Origin: Nitrososphaerales archaeon TH5896
GTDB lineage: Archaea > Thermoproteota > Nitrososphaeria > Nitrososphaerales > Nitrososphaeraceae
NCBI GenBank assembly: GCA_014523625.1
Contig: JAATVP010000185.1
Coordinates: forward strand, 1-10,768
Reading direction: 5' to 3'
DNA length: 10,768 bases
Shown: positions 1 to 6,733 of the stretch, in pieces
Layout: each line of letters starts with the position of its first letter
How positions within the stretch are numbered: the stretch's first letter is position 1
Notes under the pieces: generated by a model
The model's database searches: none
What the model was told of the DNA's origin: nothing
What the model saw: the letters and a program-made list of their open reading frames with translations, nothing else
Position numbers and translations under genes: made by a program

Positions 1-138
1 GCAAAAGGAAATCCTTTTCCAAGCGAACCACTAATTATGTCCTTATTGCTATCCCAACATAAACTAATCAGATGGCTGACTTCAGAGTTATCAAAACAAA
101 AATCATTAGATAGTATCTGATATCTGATATTACTACTT
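1..138 (-). other. Open frame running off the window edge, unassigned
   Basis: On the minus strand one frame stays open from just after a TGA near 139 down to base 1, about 46 codons. It contains a protein-like stretch (DNSEVSHLISLCWDSNKD) followed by a glycine-rich segment, but no ATG, GTG or TTG start was found in it. It overlaps, in another frame, the divergent tail of the DUF1326 fragment at 68-241. It may be the truncated continuation of a gene lying to the left of the window. I do not recognise the family and it may be chance. Confidence 0.2.
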
Positions 139-241
139 CACGTATGCTGCATTTACAAACGTCAAACCAGTCTCCTGAAGCCCTCCAATTTGGAATATCC
201 CCAACAGTAGAATCGTTAGTCGTTGTTGATTGTGATGACAT
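68..241 (-). pseudogene. DUF1326 protein, 5' fragment
   Basis: The minus-strand frame from the ATG at 241-239 to a stop at 70-68 gives 57 residues. Residues 19-32 (WRASGDWFDVCKCS) match the opening of DUF1326 proteins, whose next residues are normally a Pro-Cys-Pro-Cys run. Here the match stops at the second cysteine and is followed by about 25 unrelated residues and a stop. Intact members have roughly 200 residues, so about five sixths is missing and the product should be non-functional. The start is supported by an ATG about 25 bases from a TATA-like box. The function of DUF1326 proteins is not established; the cysteine cluster suggests metal binding (inference). The family call is good; a very short functional peptide cannot be excluded. 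Confidence 0.6.
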
Positions 242-262
242 GTGACTAATTAGTAGCTATAG

Positions 263-270
263 TATTTTAG
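263..270 (-). promoter_or_regulatory. TATA-like box before the DUF1326 fragment
   Basis: Read on the minus strand the bases are CTAAAATA, centred about 25 bases before the ATG at 241. This fits an archaeal leaderless promoter that survived when the gene was truncated. Confidence 0.3.
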
Positions 271-447
271 AATTATTGCGGCTCTCTTGACGCAGTGGTA
301 CAAGATAAGATTTGTGAATCACATTGTGGCCAGCCTTATTTGTTTCATCAATAATCCTTTATCGAGAATGATAAAAGCCAGATTTTAGGACTATAATGGC
401 ATGAAAATTCGAACATCAAGATTAACAATATTTGTAGAGACAGATAA

Positions 448-582
448 ATCAAAGATATTTCTTATTATTTGTTATGCGAACTACATTGTGAAACTAAAGG
501 TAAAATCAGAACATTAGTATTACTTGTCGAAGACTTCAAAGCGTTACCTTTCATGAGTACTGATGATTTTGAAAAATCTTAA
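448..582 (+). pseudogene. Probable SpoIIAA/STAS-like protein, 3' fragment
   Basis: A 44-codon open frame without a start codon ends at TAA 580-582. It carries KGKIRTLVLLVEDFK followed by an Asp-Asp-Phe-Glu-Lys end. This resembles the region in SpoIIAA-like (STAS fold) proteins where 'GKIR-hydrophobic-DF' is followed by a 'DDxK' segment. Intact members are about 120 residues, so only the middle to the end would remain. The frame upstream is interrupted by a stop at 445-447 and the 5' half could not be found in other frames. The assignment rests on a short similarity seen by eye and is tentative. Confidence 0.35.
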
Positions 583-585
583 AAA

Positions 586-837
586 TTAGAATAATTTTGG
601 CAGTGCGTGTTGCACGCGCACCGTAACGCGTGATGCTTTAATATTTTGTTTTATTCTCGATTTCATCTCTGAAGTCATCTCTTTTGGATCTATTGCATGA
701 TATTCAAACATGTGCACGATTGTTCCATTCATGACTTTATTCTCACTCATTCCGAAGATAACGCAATTACAATGTAGTCCGACATCTGAACATCGTACAC
801 TGAATGGTCTTGTCCAATCTTCGAATATCTGGGACAT
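586..837 (-). CDS. DUF1059 family small protein
   Basis: An 83-residue soluble protein. Residues 13-65 follow the DUF1059 layout: Cys16, a 'DVG' turn, Cys23 with an extra Cys25, two spaced histidines (His42, His47) and then the PKEMTSEMKSRIKQNI segment, which matches the usual 'EMTxEMKxxIK' ending. The Cys/His arrangement suggests metal binding, but the function is unknown. The start is the first ATG of the frame; the 12 residues before the domain are a normal-sized extension. The last 14 residues (basic, ending PKLF) lie beyond the usual domain end. They are encoded over an inverted repeat (603-609 with 613-621) followed on the minus strand by T-rich DNA near 577-590, which may serve as terminator. 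It stands alone, with no neighbour within 300 bases upstream. Confidence 0.75.
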   Translation of the reverse strand: MSQIFEDWTRPFSVRCSDVGLHCNCVIFGMSENKVMNGTIVHMFEYHAIDPKEMTSEMKSRIKQNIKASRVTVRVQHALPKLF

Positions 838-1150
838 TAGAAATATGCAGTAAAAATTGATATGTTTACGCTGTGGTATATTCTACGAAAGAACTATACT
901 AGACATTTTTTAATAGTGTTTTAGAAATGAAGGAAATCCCGCAATTCCTTGTTAGCTGGATGATAGCCTGTGGAGAAGGCTTTCTTAATGCGCAACATAT
1001 CAAAGTACATCTCAGTCTCTCACGCACATCAAAGTAAATTTGTACCAAATCATTCAGTTTTCAGCTAGGCAGTATGTTCTATATGATTATAATATGTCTC
1101 TGATCCCGAAGTCAAATATGGATAATTGGCAAAAATGAATTGTATAACAA
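838..1150. other. Gene-free stretch
   Basis: Both strands were read and only short chance frames were seen, the longest a 36-codon ATG frame starting at 927 with no recognisable family. The right end should hold the promoter of the 1151 gene; an AT-rich ATTATAATAT run near 1086-1095 is a candidate TATA element, about 60 bases before the start. Confidence 0.5.
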
Positions 1151-1432
1151 GTGTTCGATATCATTAGCCCATTTGTTTCTTTCATCAGGCTCTCTTCTCT
1201 ATTATCATACAAAGGGGCTTCAATCTCTATTCTCATGATACTGGCTATGCTCTCTATCAGTGTGTTTGGTGACCTTGGTTACATACATGCACAAGGACCC
1301 CCGGTTTGCGACCGCCAGACATTTTCATTAGTCAATTGTTCCGGAGCTCTGTCAAGTGATGGAGACACTAATGGGGATCATAGCATAGAAAATAATGAAC
1401 AACAAATACCTATGATAATTCCATTTCCTTAA
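1151..1432 (+). CDS. Small exported protein, unknown function
   Basis: A 93-residue frame. Residues 24-46 form a hydrophobic helix after a lysine, ending in YIHAQG. That is a typical Sec signal peptide with cleavage after Ala-Gln, as seen in many thaumarchaeal exported proteins. The mature part is only about 45 residues, with two cysteines (Cys53, Cys63) that could pair. An acidic segment, DGDTNGDHSIENNE (70-83), spaces Asp/Asn at positions 1, 3, 5 and 7 like a calcium-binding EF-hand or dockerin loop. The end is Pro/Ile-rich. The start is GTG at 1151; an in-frame stop lies two codons before it, and the first ATG (1235, Met29) would cut into the hydrophobic core. No family was recognised. That the gene is real is inferred from the signal peptide and mature sequence. 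Confidence 0.5.
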   Translation: MFDIISPFVSFIRLSSLLSYKGASISILMILAMLSISVFGDLGYIHAQGPPVCDRQTFSLVNCSGALSSDGDTNGDHSIENNEQQIPMIIPFP

Positions 1433-1789
1433 AGCTGACATATAAACAAGAGTCGCGCTAACGATTTTCCAACTACAGAAATTCGATACTTGTTTGTGAA
1501 GGTTCGTCTTAGCGTTCTCCTTTCTTTATTAATTTTATTAATTTTATGCCGCCACACAGAATCTGCTCACTTCAAGTTATTTCATATCTTTTTATTTTAC
1601 TCGTACGACTAAAGTTTGAGTATCTTTAATTAAATGACGTAAAAGAAAAGTTCACCCTTACCTAAAAAGCGACCAACTGGAATATTCTATTAATATTATT
1701 CTATTAGTATTAACAAGTAAGTTGGCATTCAATAAACGACATATTATTATCTCTGCTGCATTTAGCGCAATATTGAGAAGAGATATATC
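1433..1789. other. Intergenic region before the helicase
   Basis: No gene was seen. A loose inverted repeat (CGCTAACGA near 1456 and TCGTCTTAGCG near 1505) is followed by T-rich DNA at about 1517-1553, a plausible transcription end for the 1151 gene. Further right are a short direct repeat (TATTCTATTA twice, about 1684-1707) and an AT-rich ATATTATTAT run at 1741-1750 that could be the helicase TATA element, leaving a leader of about 20 bases. Confidence 0.4.
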
Positions 1790-4420
1790 TTGGGAAGGCA
1801 TGTTCAGAATGTGTCTATAGGTTATAGATGTCCTAATTGTAATGACGTTAACTCAATTAATGCTAATAGGATTTATAATGGTCGATTGATGTTTGCTTGC
1901 TCCAAATGTAGTATATGTGGAATTGTTCCATCCATGGCTGAACAGGACGAAGCGTATTTGGAATTTCTTTCCATGTATGATGATGGACACGTTGAAAAAG
2001 TACAAGATTTAGAGTCAGTAATTGAGCAGGAAAAACTCGTGCGCCCATTATCTGAGATAAAAGAATTAATCAGTAAAAATAATGCAGTGAGCAACAAATT
2101 ACTTGAGGAGGTATTGAAGTCTAAGCAAGATTATATAGTTGATTTTATAGTCCTTGAAGAACCTGAGCCCGAAATGGGTCATGAGCTTAAATTTCTTAAC
2201 ATCGATGAGGGAATCGTCTCTAGTCTAACCCAGCGAAATATCCAAAGACTTTACAAGTTTCAGGAAGAATCGATTCTCCAAATATTAGAGGGAAAAGATG
2301 TTGTTATTGTTGCACCGACGGCGTCTGGTAAAACTGAGGCCTTTTGTATTCCTATAGTACAGAGAATTTCAGTTGAAGCAACACATTTTTCATCTCTTCG
2401 GCTAGAAACAAAACTAAAGAGACGAAGGGTGTTTGCTGTATTTGTTTATCCCACGAAGGCATTGGCAAGGGACCAGCTTCCAAAAATAAAGCAAATTGCT
2501 AATTCGGTGGGTCTAAATGTAGGTATATTTGACGGTGATACTTCGCAATCTGAAAGGGAACTAATTACGAGGGGGCTGATCCCGGAGATCATAATTACCA
2601 ACTTTGATGTAATCCATTACCATCTTCTCCATAAGACAAGATTTTCCCGCCTATTAAGGACATGCAAATTTTTAGTTGTGGACGAAGCTCATGTATATAC
2701 TGGAGTTTTTGGAGCAAATGTGCATTATATCATAAAAAGACTCGAGAGAATGGCATCAAGTGCTACAAAGCAGAAACTTCAGATCATTGCTGCCTCTGCC
2801 ACTTTACCAAATGCACATGAATTCTGTAGTTCTCTTTTTGGAAGGGAACTGAGTTTAATTTATGGTAAAGGTAGAAAAGGTAAGATTAATCTAGTAATCA
2901 TATTTCCGTCTCTACATTCGCAGAGATCACTAATGCTTGATATCTTAAAGAGATTGATCAAAGCAAGTCACAAAACTATAGCATTCAGCAAGTCACATCT
3001 AGGATCAGAACTTTTGGCATTCTATTCAAACAAACAAGGAAACCAGATACGAGTCCACAGAGCAGGTTTGCTATCGTCAGAACGTAAATCAGTTGAAGAT
3101 CAATTTAGAAATGGCAAGATATTAGCAATTTCGGCGACTCCTACATTGGAGCTCGGAATAGACATAGGAGACGTCGATGCCATCATATCTGATATCGTTC
3201 CTGTTAATCGGCTTATTCAAAGATTGGGTAGAGCGGCAAGAACGGGGCAAGAAGGGTATGCGTTTCTCGCATTGGGTAATGATCCAATTAGTCAATATTA
3301 CAAGCTTCATCCAGAAGATTATCTACAAGATCAAGAGATAGCGTATACTGATCCGACAAATTCTTTTGTAAAAGAATATCAAGTTCTTGCTATGGCTTGT
3401 GACAAACCAATTACAATAGATGAATCATCTCCATTTCAGAGCACTCTCCAAAAATTAATTTCGGTCGGATTGGTTCAAATCTCAAGAGGAAAGTTTGTTC
3501 CTGAACTTGGCAAGGCATTAGATGTACTTTGGAACTTTAGTATTAGAGGTATAGGATCCAGGGTTGACATAATTTTCAATGAGAAAAAAATTGGTGAACG
3601 ACAAATGCCACAAGCTATAGAAGAGCTGCATGACCAGGCGATTTATTTCCTTGGAGGAAAGAGGTATAAAGTTACCAAACTATACTTAGAAAGCCCAGAT
3701 AACAATCTTGAGAAAGGGTCATACGCAAAATTAGCGGCTATACCTGGAGACTATCCATACTATACAAAGGCGATTGTTGATGAATGGCCAACTATTCTTG
3801 AAGTTTATGAGCAAAAGACCGTATTTGGAATCGAGGTCAGGTACTGCTCACTTGAGATTCTAAAAAAGGTTTCAGGTTATTCTAATATAGAATTAGGTCA
3901 GGAAGTTACTCAAGGAACAAGAATATACCTTGAAAGTCCATTAGAGTTCAAATTCATCACAAAAGGATTAGTCTTTCGTGCTCCAAAACCTAAGAATGTT
4001 ATAGAATCTGCGATAGATGATGATGACGACTATCTTGAAATGAGTGGATATCATGCTACAGAACATGTCATTATAGAAGGAAGTATGATGATAACCGGCG
4101 GTTCGTCACAAGATATGGGTGGTATTTCAATTGGTTCAACTGGTCTAATTTTTATTTACGATGGTAGCATAGGTGGAAACGGTGCGACCAGGACATTGTA
4201 TGAAAAACTTGATAAAGCAATAATAAGAGCGCAAAGAGTAGTATCTGAGTGTCCGTGTAGAAATGAAAGTGGTTGCCCAAGATGTACCTTTTCCTATAAG
4301 TGTGGGAATAATAACGAATATCTGCACAAGCATGCTGCTATCGAAATTTTGAATAGTATCGTTGCGGGAGAGATGACCAGGGTCGGAGAACAGGTTCCTG
4401 ATGAAAAGCCTTTTGTTTAG
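1790..4420 (+). CDS. DEAH helicase with MrfA/YprA-type C-terminal zinc domain
   Basis: An 876-residue superfamily 2 helicase. A zinc ribbon comes first (Cys14, Cys17, Cys37, Cys40, with Cys43 nearby). The motor follows: motif I APTASGKT at 175-182, motif Ia PTKALARDQL at 221-230, motif II DEAH at 298-301, motif III SAT at 336-338, motif V around 448-460 and motif VI QRLGRAAR at 477-484. The C-terminal DUF1998/MrfA zinc-binding domain has an EHVIIEG...GG segment (about 758-780), a GGNGATRTLYEKL stretch and a five-cysteine cluster (821, 823, 829, 832, 838). Bacillus MrfA, a mitomycin-lesion excision factor and 3'-5' helicase of about 750 residues, shares this order; the extra length here is mostly N-terminal. 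A role in repair or unwinding is inferred. The start is TTG 1790: an upstream in-frame stop lies at 1763, GTG 1811 is the only other choice before Cys14, and the first ATG would split the zinc ribbon. It stands alone and converges on the next gene. Confidence 0.93.
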   Translation: MGRHVQNVSIGYRCPNCNDVNSINANRIYNGRLMFACSKCSICGIVPSMAEQDEAYLEFLSMYDDGHVEKVQDLESVIEQEKLVRPLSEIKELISKNNAVSNKLLEEVLKSKQDYIVDFIVLEEPEPEMGHELKFLNIDEGIVSSLTQRNIQRLYKFQEESILQILEGKDVVIVAPTASGKTEAFCIPIVQRISVEATHFSSLRLETKLKRRRVFAVFVYPTKALARDQLPKIKQIANSVGLNVGIFDGDTSQSERELITRGLIPEIIITNFDVIHYHLLHKTRFSRLLRTCKFLVVDEAHVYTGVFGANVHYIIKRLERMASSATKQKLQIIAASATLPNAHEFCSSLFGRELSLIYGKGRKGKINLVIIFPSLHSQRSLMLDILKRLIKASHKTIAFSKSHLGSELLAFYSNKQGNQIRVHRAGLLSSERKSVEDQFRNGKILAISATPTLELGIDIGDVDAIISDIVPVNRLIQRLGRAARTGQEGYAFLALGNDPISQYYKLHPEDYLQDQEIAYTDPTNSFVKEYQVLAMACDKPITIDESSPFQSTLQKLISVGLVQISRGKFVPELGKALDVLWNFSIRGIGSRVDIIFNEKKIGERQMPQAIEELHDQAIYFLGGKRYKVTKLYLESPDNNLEKGSYAKLAAIPGDYPYYTKAIVDEWPTILEVYEQKTVFGIEVRYCSLEILKKVSGYSNIELGQEVTQGTRIYLESPLEFKFITKGLVFRAPKPKNVIESAIDDDDDYLEMSGYHATEHVIIEGSMMITGGSSQDMGGISIGSTGLIFIYDGSIGGNGATRTLYEKLDKAIIRAQRVVSECPCRNESGCPRCTFSYKCGNNNEYLHKHAAIEILNSIVAGEMTRVGEQVPDEKPFV

Positions 4421-4508
4421 CTAGCTTTAACTTGGATGGATTAACAACTTAACTGTGACAAAGCCTTATATTCTAAACATTCTTTAAAATAAAAAAGATA
4501 AAAGGTAT

Positions 4509-5144
4509 TCAGATCCTAAGAATAGAAACATTATTTTTCTTGTAACTATTAGCCAGCAATAGAACATATAAAAGATCAAAAAATAGTATCGAGACAAATA
4601 ATGAAGGCAGTATAAAAGAACTATGCGAAACCGGTTCATACAGATAAAAGTGTATACTTGTTAAGCCTGTACCTATCATTTTAAAAACTGCAATGAAAAT
4701 TGACTGACCCCTTAGTCCCTCTCCTCTTTTAAAAAACATACCAACAAATAGTATCGACATCAAGAGGTTTTGTCCAAATGCAGCATACACTCCTCTATGA
4801 TCACCTAGCAATATCGAGCCTGATAGTATAATAATAAATGCGGAAAATAACAACAGACCAAATGCAGTAAATGCTTTTGATGATGACAAATTTGGGAATT
4901 CATTTTTGTAGTATCTAAAGAACTGGAATACAATTACACAGTCCAACCCAAACCAGAGATAATTTATGAAAAGTTGTGGTGTAGAAGAAGGAAGAATAAA
5001 TGAGAATATAAACTCCCATGAGATATTGGCACATAGAGCAATAAGAGGCATTCCATAAGTTTTATCTTTGGAACCCTTGAATATTATAAAGAAATAAGTA
5101 AGAATCCAAAATATTCCACCTACTGTCAGAATTATCGTCTGCAT
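4509..5144 (-). CDS. Integral-membrane terpene cyclase, Pyr4/transmembrane type
   Basis: A 211-residue protein with seven predicted membrane helices (about 3-22, 30-50, 57-77, 91-113, 120-137, 147-169, 177-199). It carries the marks of the Pyr4/PaxB-like cyclases: CANISWE (Glu44) in helix 2, LWFGLD (Asp68) in helix 3, a Gly-Thr-Gly segment in helix 6 and FFDLLY (Asp190, Tyr193) in helix 7. In fungal Pyr4 a helix-2 glutamate and a late aspartate are needed to protonate the epoxide or alkene and start ring closure of a prenyl chain; Glu44 and Asp190 sit at equivalent places. The length fits the family (about 200-250). The substrate is unknown, and no prenyltransferase or epoxidase lies nearby. 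The start is the ATG 31 bases from a TATA-like box. It converges on the helicase gene with 88 bases between. A functionally different seven-helix relative remains possible. Confidence 0.72.
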   Translation of the reverse strand: MQTIILTVGGIFWILTYFFIIFKGSKDKTYGMPLIALCANISWEFIFSFILPSSTPQLFINYLWFGLDCVIVFQFFRYYKNEFPNLSSSKAFTAFGLLLFSAFIIILSGSILLGDHRGVYAAFGQNLLMSILFVGMFFKRGEGLRGQSIFIAVFKMIGTGLTSIHFYLYEPVSHSSFILPSLFVSILFFDLLYVLLLANSYKKNNVSILRI

Positions 5145-5170
5145 GAGATAATTTTCTAATATTTCTTAAA

Positions 5171-5180
5171 ACATAAAAGA
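5171..5180 (-). promoter_or_regulatory. TATA-like box for the terpene cyclase gene
   Basis: Read on the minus strand the bases are TCTTTTATGT, centred about 31 bases before the ATG at 5144, which predicts a leaderless or nearly leaderless transcript. Confidence 0.4.
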
Positions 5181-5317
5181 TTTTCAAGTAACGAAATTCA
5201 ATTTCGAATAGCAGGTTGAAATTCCGTACTTCGCACTTTTGGATTACAAAAGCAAAGAAATTTTGATTTGTTATATGGCTACTGCATATTACCCATTAAT
5301 GACTAATAAAAAACGTT

Positions 5318-5340
5318 AAAAAAAAGAGCGGTTAGCTCTT
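5318..5340 (-). terminator. Hairpin plus T-run terminator
   Basis: On the minus strand AAGAGC and GCTCTT form a 6-base-pair stem around a 5-base loop (TAACC), followed at once by eight Ts (complement of the A-run 5318-5325). The stem overlaps the stop codon (5341-5339) of the Ala-repeat gene. It should end that transcript and separate it from the terpene cyclase gene downstream. A classic bacterial-style shape is unusual for archaea, where the T-run alone usually suffices. Confidence 0.65.
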
Positions 5341-5632
5341 AGTCGTCGTCATCGTAACAGTCATCCCAGTCATCGTCACAGTCATCATCGTCATCTGATG
5401 ATGCTGCCGCTGCCGCCGAACTATCTCCTGCTGCCGCTGCCGCCGCCGCAGATCCGCCACTGGCTGCCGCTGCCGCCGAACTATCTCCTGCTGCCGCTGC
5501 TGCCGCCGCAGATCCGCCACTGGCTGCCGCTGCCGCAGAAGAAGACGCAAACGCCGACCCTAAGGATACGTTGACTCCTACCATTGCTGTAATTATGACT
5601 ACAGCTAAAATTACCGGCACAGTTCTACTCAT
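5339..5632 (-). CDS. Exported Ala/Ser/Gly-repeat protein with Asp/Cys tail
   Basis: A 97-residue protein of unknown function. Residues 1-29 are a clear Sec signal peptide ending SAFA. Residues 31-77 consist of a 20-residue repeat, SSAAAAASGGSAAAAAAAGD, present twice plus a partial third copy. Residues 78-97 form a tail with 14 aspartates, two cysteines (85, 92), a tryptophan and a tyrosine. The repeat resembles silk-like or linker sequence, and the tail could bind Ca2+, Mn2+ or other cations outside the cell (inference). The repeat DNA is GC-rich (GCC/GCA/GCG codons) in an AT-rich setting. This frame is preferred over the overlapping open frames because it alone has a signal peptide, starts about 30 bases from a TATA box, and ends at a terminator. 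Confidence 0.65.
   Translation of the reverse strand: MSRTVPVILAVVIITAMVGVNVSLGSAFASSSAAAAASGGSAAAAAAAGDSSAAAAASGGSAAAAAAAGDSSAAAAASSDDDDDCDDDWDDCYDDDD
5403..5536. repeat. 60-base tandem repeat inside the Ala-rich gene
   Basis: Bases 5403-5460 and 5463-5520 differ at a single base; with the two diverged bases at each line boundary the period is exactly 60. A partial third copy covers 5523-5536. The unit is a multiple of three, so copy-number change keeps the frame and adds or removes 20 residues at a time. The near-identity suggests recent duplication or ongoing slippage. Confidence 0.9.
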
Positions 5633-5656
5633 TTAAAGTATAGTACAACTTAAGCT

Positions 5657-5668
5657 ATTTTAAATAAA
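5657..5668 (-). promoter_or_regulatory. TATA box for the Ala-repeat gene
   Basis: Read on the minus strand the bases are TTTATTTAAAAT, centred about 30 bases before the ATG at 5632. This is the best TATA match in this part of the window and predicts a leaderless transcript. Confidence 0.5.
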
Positions 5669-5670
5669 TT

Positions 5671-6020
5671 GACATATCTGTAGTAATTATCTTCTATAAT
5701 GTTCGTATAGATTTATCTCTAATAATGTTAACTAAATTTGAAACTGAGAAGTCAGGCTAAATCCAATAACTTGATACGACGTCACTTCTTTACTGCATAA
5801 AGGGCGGATTCCAAGCCTGCACATTCACATTTGGTTAGACTCTGACTAGAAGGTGGTTATTCATCTAATGAAATCTTCGTTAAAATCAACAACTGATAAT
5901 CATGATCCTACTTTCTGAAATTATTACACATTACCATTGTTAACCGTATTGAGAAACATAAAAAGAAGCAATGAGCTATACATAGGAACGCGTTCTCTGT
6001 AGGGCAATAGAGACATTGAG
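5671..6020. other. Gene-free stretch
   Basis: No coding frame, tRNA or clear repeat was found on either strand. It separates the minus-strand exported-protein promoter from the plus-strand ltrA remnant. Confidence 0.5.
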
Positions 6021-6030
6021 ATTTAAAAGA
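6021..6030 (+). promoter_or_regulatory. TATA-like box before the ltrA remnant
   Basis: ATTTAAAAGA lies about 68 bases before the ATG at 6093. Initiation some 25 bases further on would give a leader of roughly 40 bases. Confidence 0.3.
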
Positions 6031-6092
6031 AGATATATGAAACTTTGATATTCAGTGGTGGCCTATCTGTTTCTTGTCAAAATCGTGGTACA

Positions 6093-6716
6093 ATGATATT
6101 GAATGAAAAAGAAATCGCTAGCAACAATGCGAACCGTCGCGCAACATGGCTTGAACTCTTCTATGACCTTGTTTTTGTAGTCGTTATCTTTCAACTTGCT
6201 CATTATTTAGACGAAAATTTCACATTAAATGGTTTTCTTGGTTTTTTAGCTCTCTTCGTTCCTGTGTGGTGGTCGTGGACTGGTGCTGTCTTTTATGCTA
6301 CTAGATTTGACACCGATGATTTGGGACACAGAATTTTAGTACTTTTGCAAATGGTAGGTGCTGCTTTCTTGGCGGTATATGTGTCTGATGCCTTCGGGGA
6401 TGGTTCTGTTGGTTTTGCTCTATCATATGCTGCCATTCGTATATTTCTTGTTCTTGAATATGTGCGAACAGGTACTACCATCGATGTTTGTAATGAACTG
6501 TGGCAGAGCCTTCAGTCTAGCTTCGACCTTGCGCCAGTCATAATCTGTAGCCCAATAACGTGCGAGTTTCTGAATCGTGGCAAGCTGTACGCCTTGGCCC
6601 CAATTTGGCGATGCACCTCTCTGACTGAAGTTTGGCTCCGTGACCGTTTCCTTTTCGGGCCACCTTGTCGCATTTATCCGCCTGCGCAATTCGGTAAGTT
6701 CGGAATATTTACATGA
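6093..6716 (+). pseudogene. ltrA: LtrA-like membrane protein, 3'-truncated and fused to antisense DNA
   Basis: From the ATG at 6093 the protein matches the first third of the low-temperature requirement A (LtrA) family: RRATWLELFYDLVFVVVIFQ, then a WWSWTG membrane segment, then RFDTDDLGHR and a further helix ending in LVLEYVRTG, coded up to about 6473. Family members have about 380-400 residues with many helices; only about 127 remain. The frame then runs to TGA 6714-6716 through about 80 residues that are the reverse complement of an epoxide hydrolase gene, so the tail has no relation to LtrA. A TTG 48 bases upstream would add 16 residues but ATG fits the family start better. LtrA function is poorly known. 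The product is very probably inactive, though a short membrane protein could still be made. Confidence 0.8.
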
Positions 6717-6733
6717 AACGGACTAATATCCAT
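6477..6733 (-). pseudogene. Epoxide hydrolase, 5' fragment with frameshift
   Basis: The minus strand from the ATG at 6733-6731 reads MDISPFHVNIP, the usual opening of the epoxide hydrolase N-terminal domain. The frame then shifts near 6700 and continues with ELTELRRRINATRWPEKE. Further on come VQLATIQKLARYW, DYDWRKVEARL and LPQFITNIDG, all hallmarks of the family's N-terminal domain, which covers the active site and precedes the alpha/beta-hydrolase fold. The match stops at IDG (6485-6477), where a Leu-Asp-Ile-His stretch would follow. About 75-80 of roughly 390 residues remain and no catalytic residue is kept. The frameshift fits a small deletion of about seven bases. The fragment lies antisense within the tail of the ltrA remnant. 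Confidence 0.85.

Noticed and set aside
401..517. 38-codon ATG frame at 401
   Set aside because: No family pattern, and it overlaps, in another frame, the better SpoIIAA-like match at 448-582.
1673..1725. CCAACT/AGTTGG inverted pair around an AT-rich core before the helicase
   Set aside because: Only six bases per arm with a 41-base spacer; expected by chance in AT-rich DNA and not tied to a known operator.
1863..2097. Two minus-strand frames over the helicase N-terminus
   Set aside because: Both lie opposite the zinc-ribbon and linker coding region and show no domain; the helicase frame explains the DNA.
5332..5550. Minus-strand frame rich in Arg/Gln with two repeats and a Thr/Met end
   Set aside because: It is a shifted reading of the 60-base repeat, which stays open because the period is a multiple of three. 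It lacks a signal peptide and starts inside the real gene.
5811..5880. Possible tRNA-like stretch
   Set aside because: Neither the D-arm nor the T-arm consensus could be placed and no cloverleaf closes.
6358..6543. Plus-strand 61-codon frame inside the ltrA remnant
   Set aside because: Out-of-frame shadow of the LtrA coding sequence with no family pattern.
6423..6689. Genuine overlapping gene pair on opposite strands
   Set aside because: The minus frame is the hydrolase fragment running into antisense ltrA, and the plus frame is ltrA running into antisense hydrolase. Each half matches a known family only on its own side of the junction, so it is a deletion scar, not dual coding.
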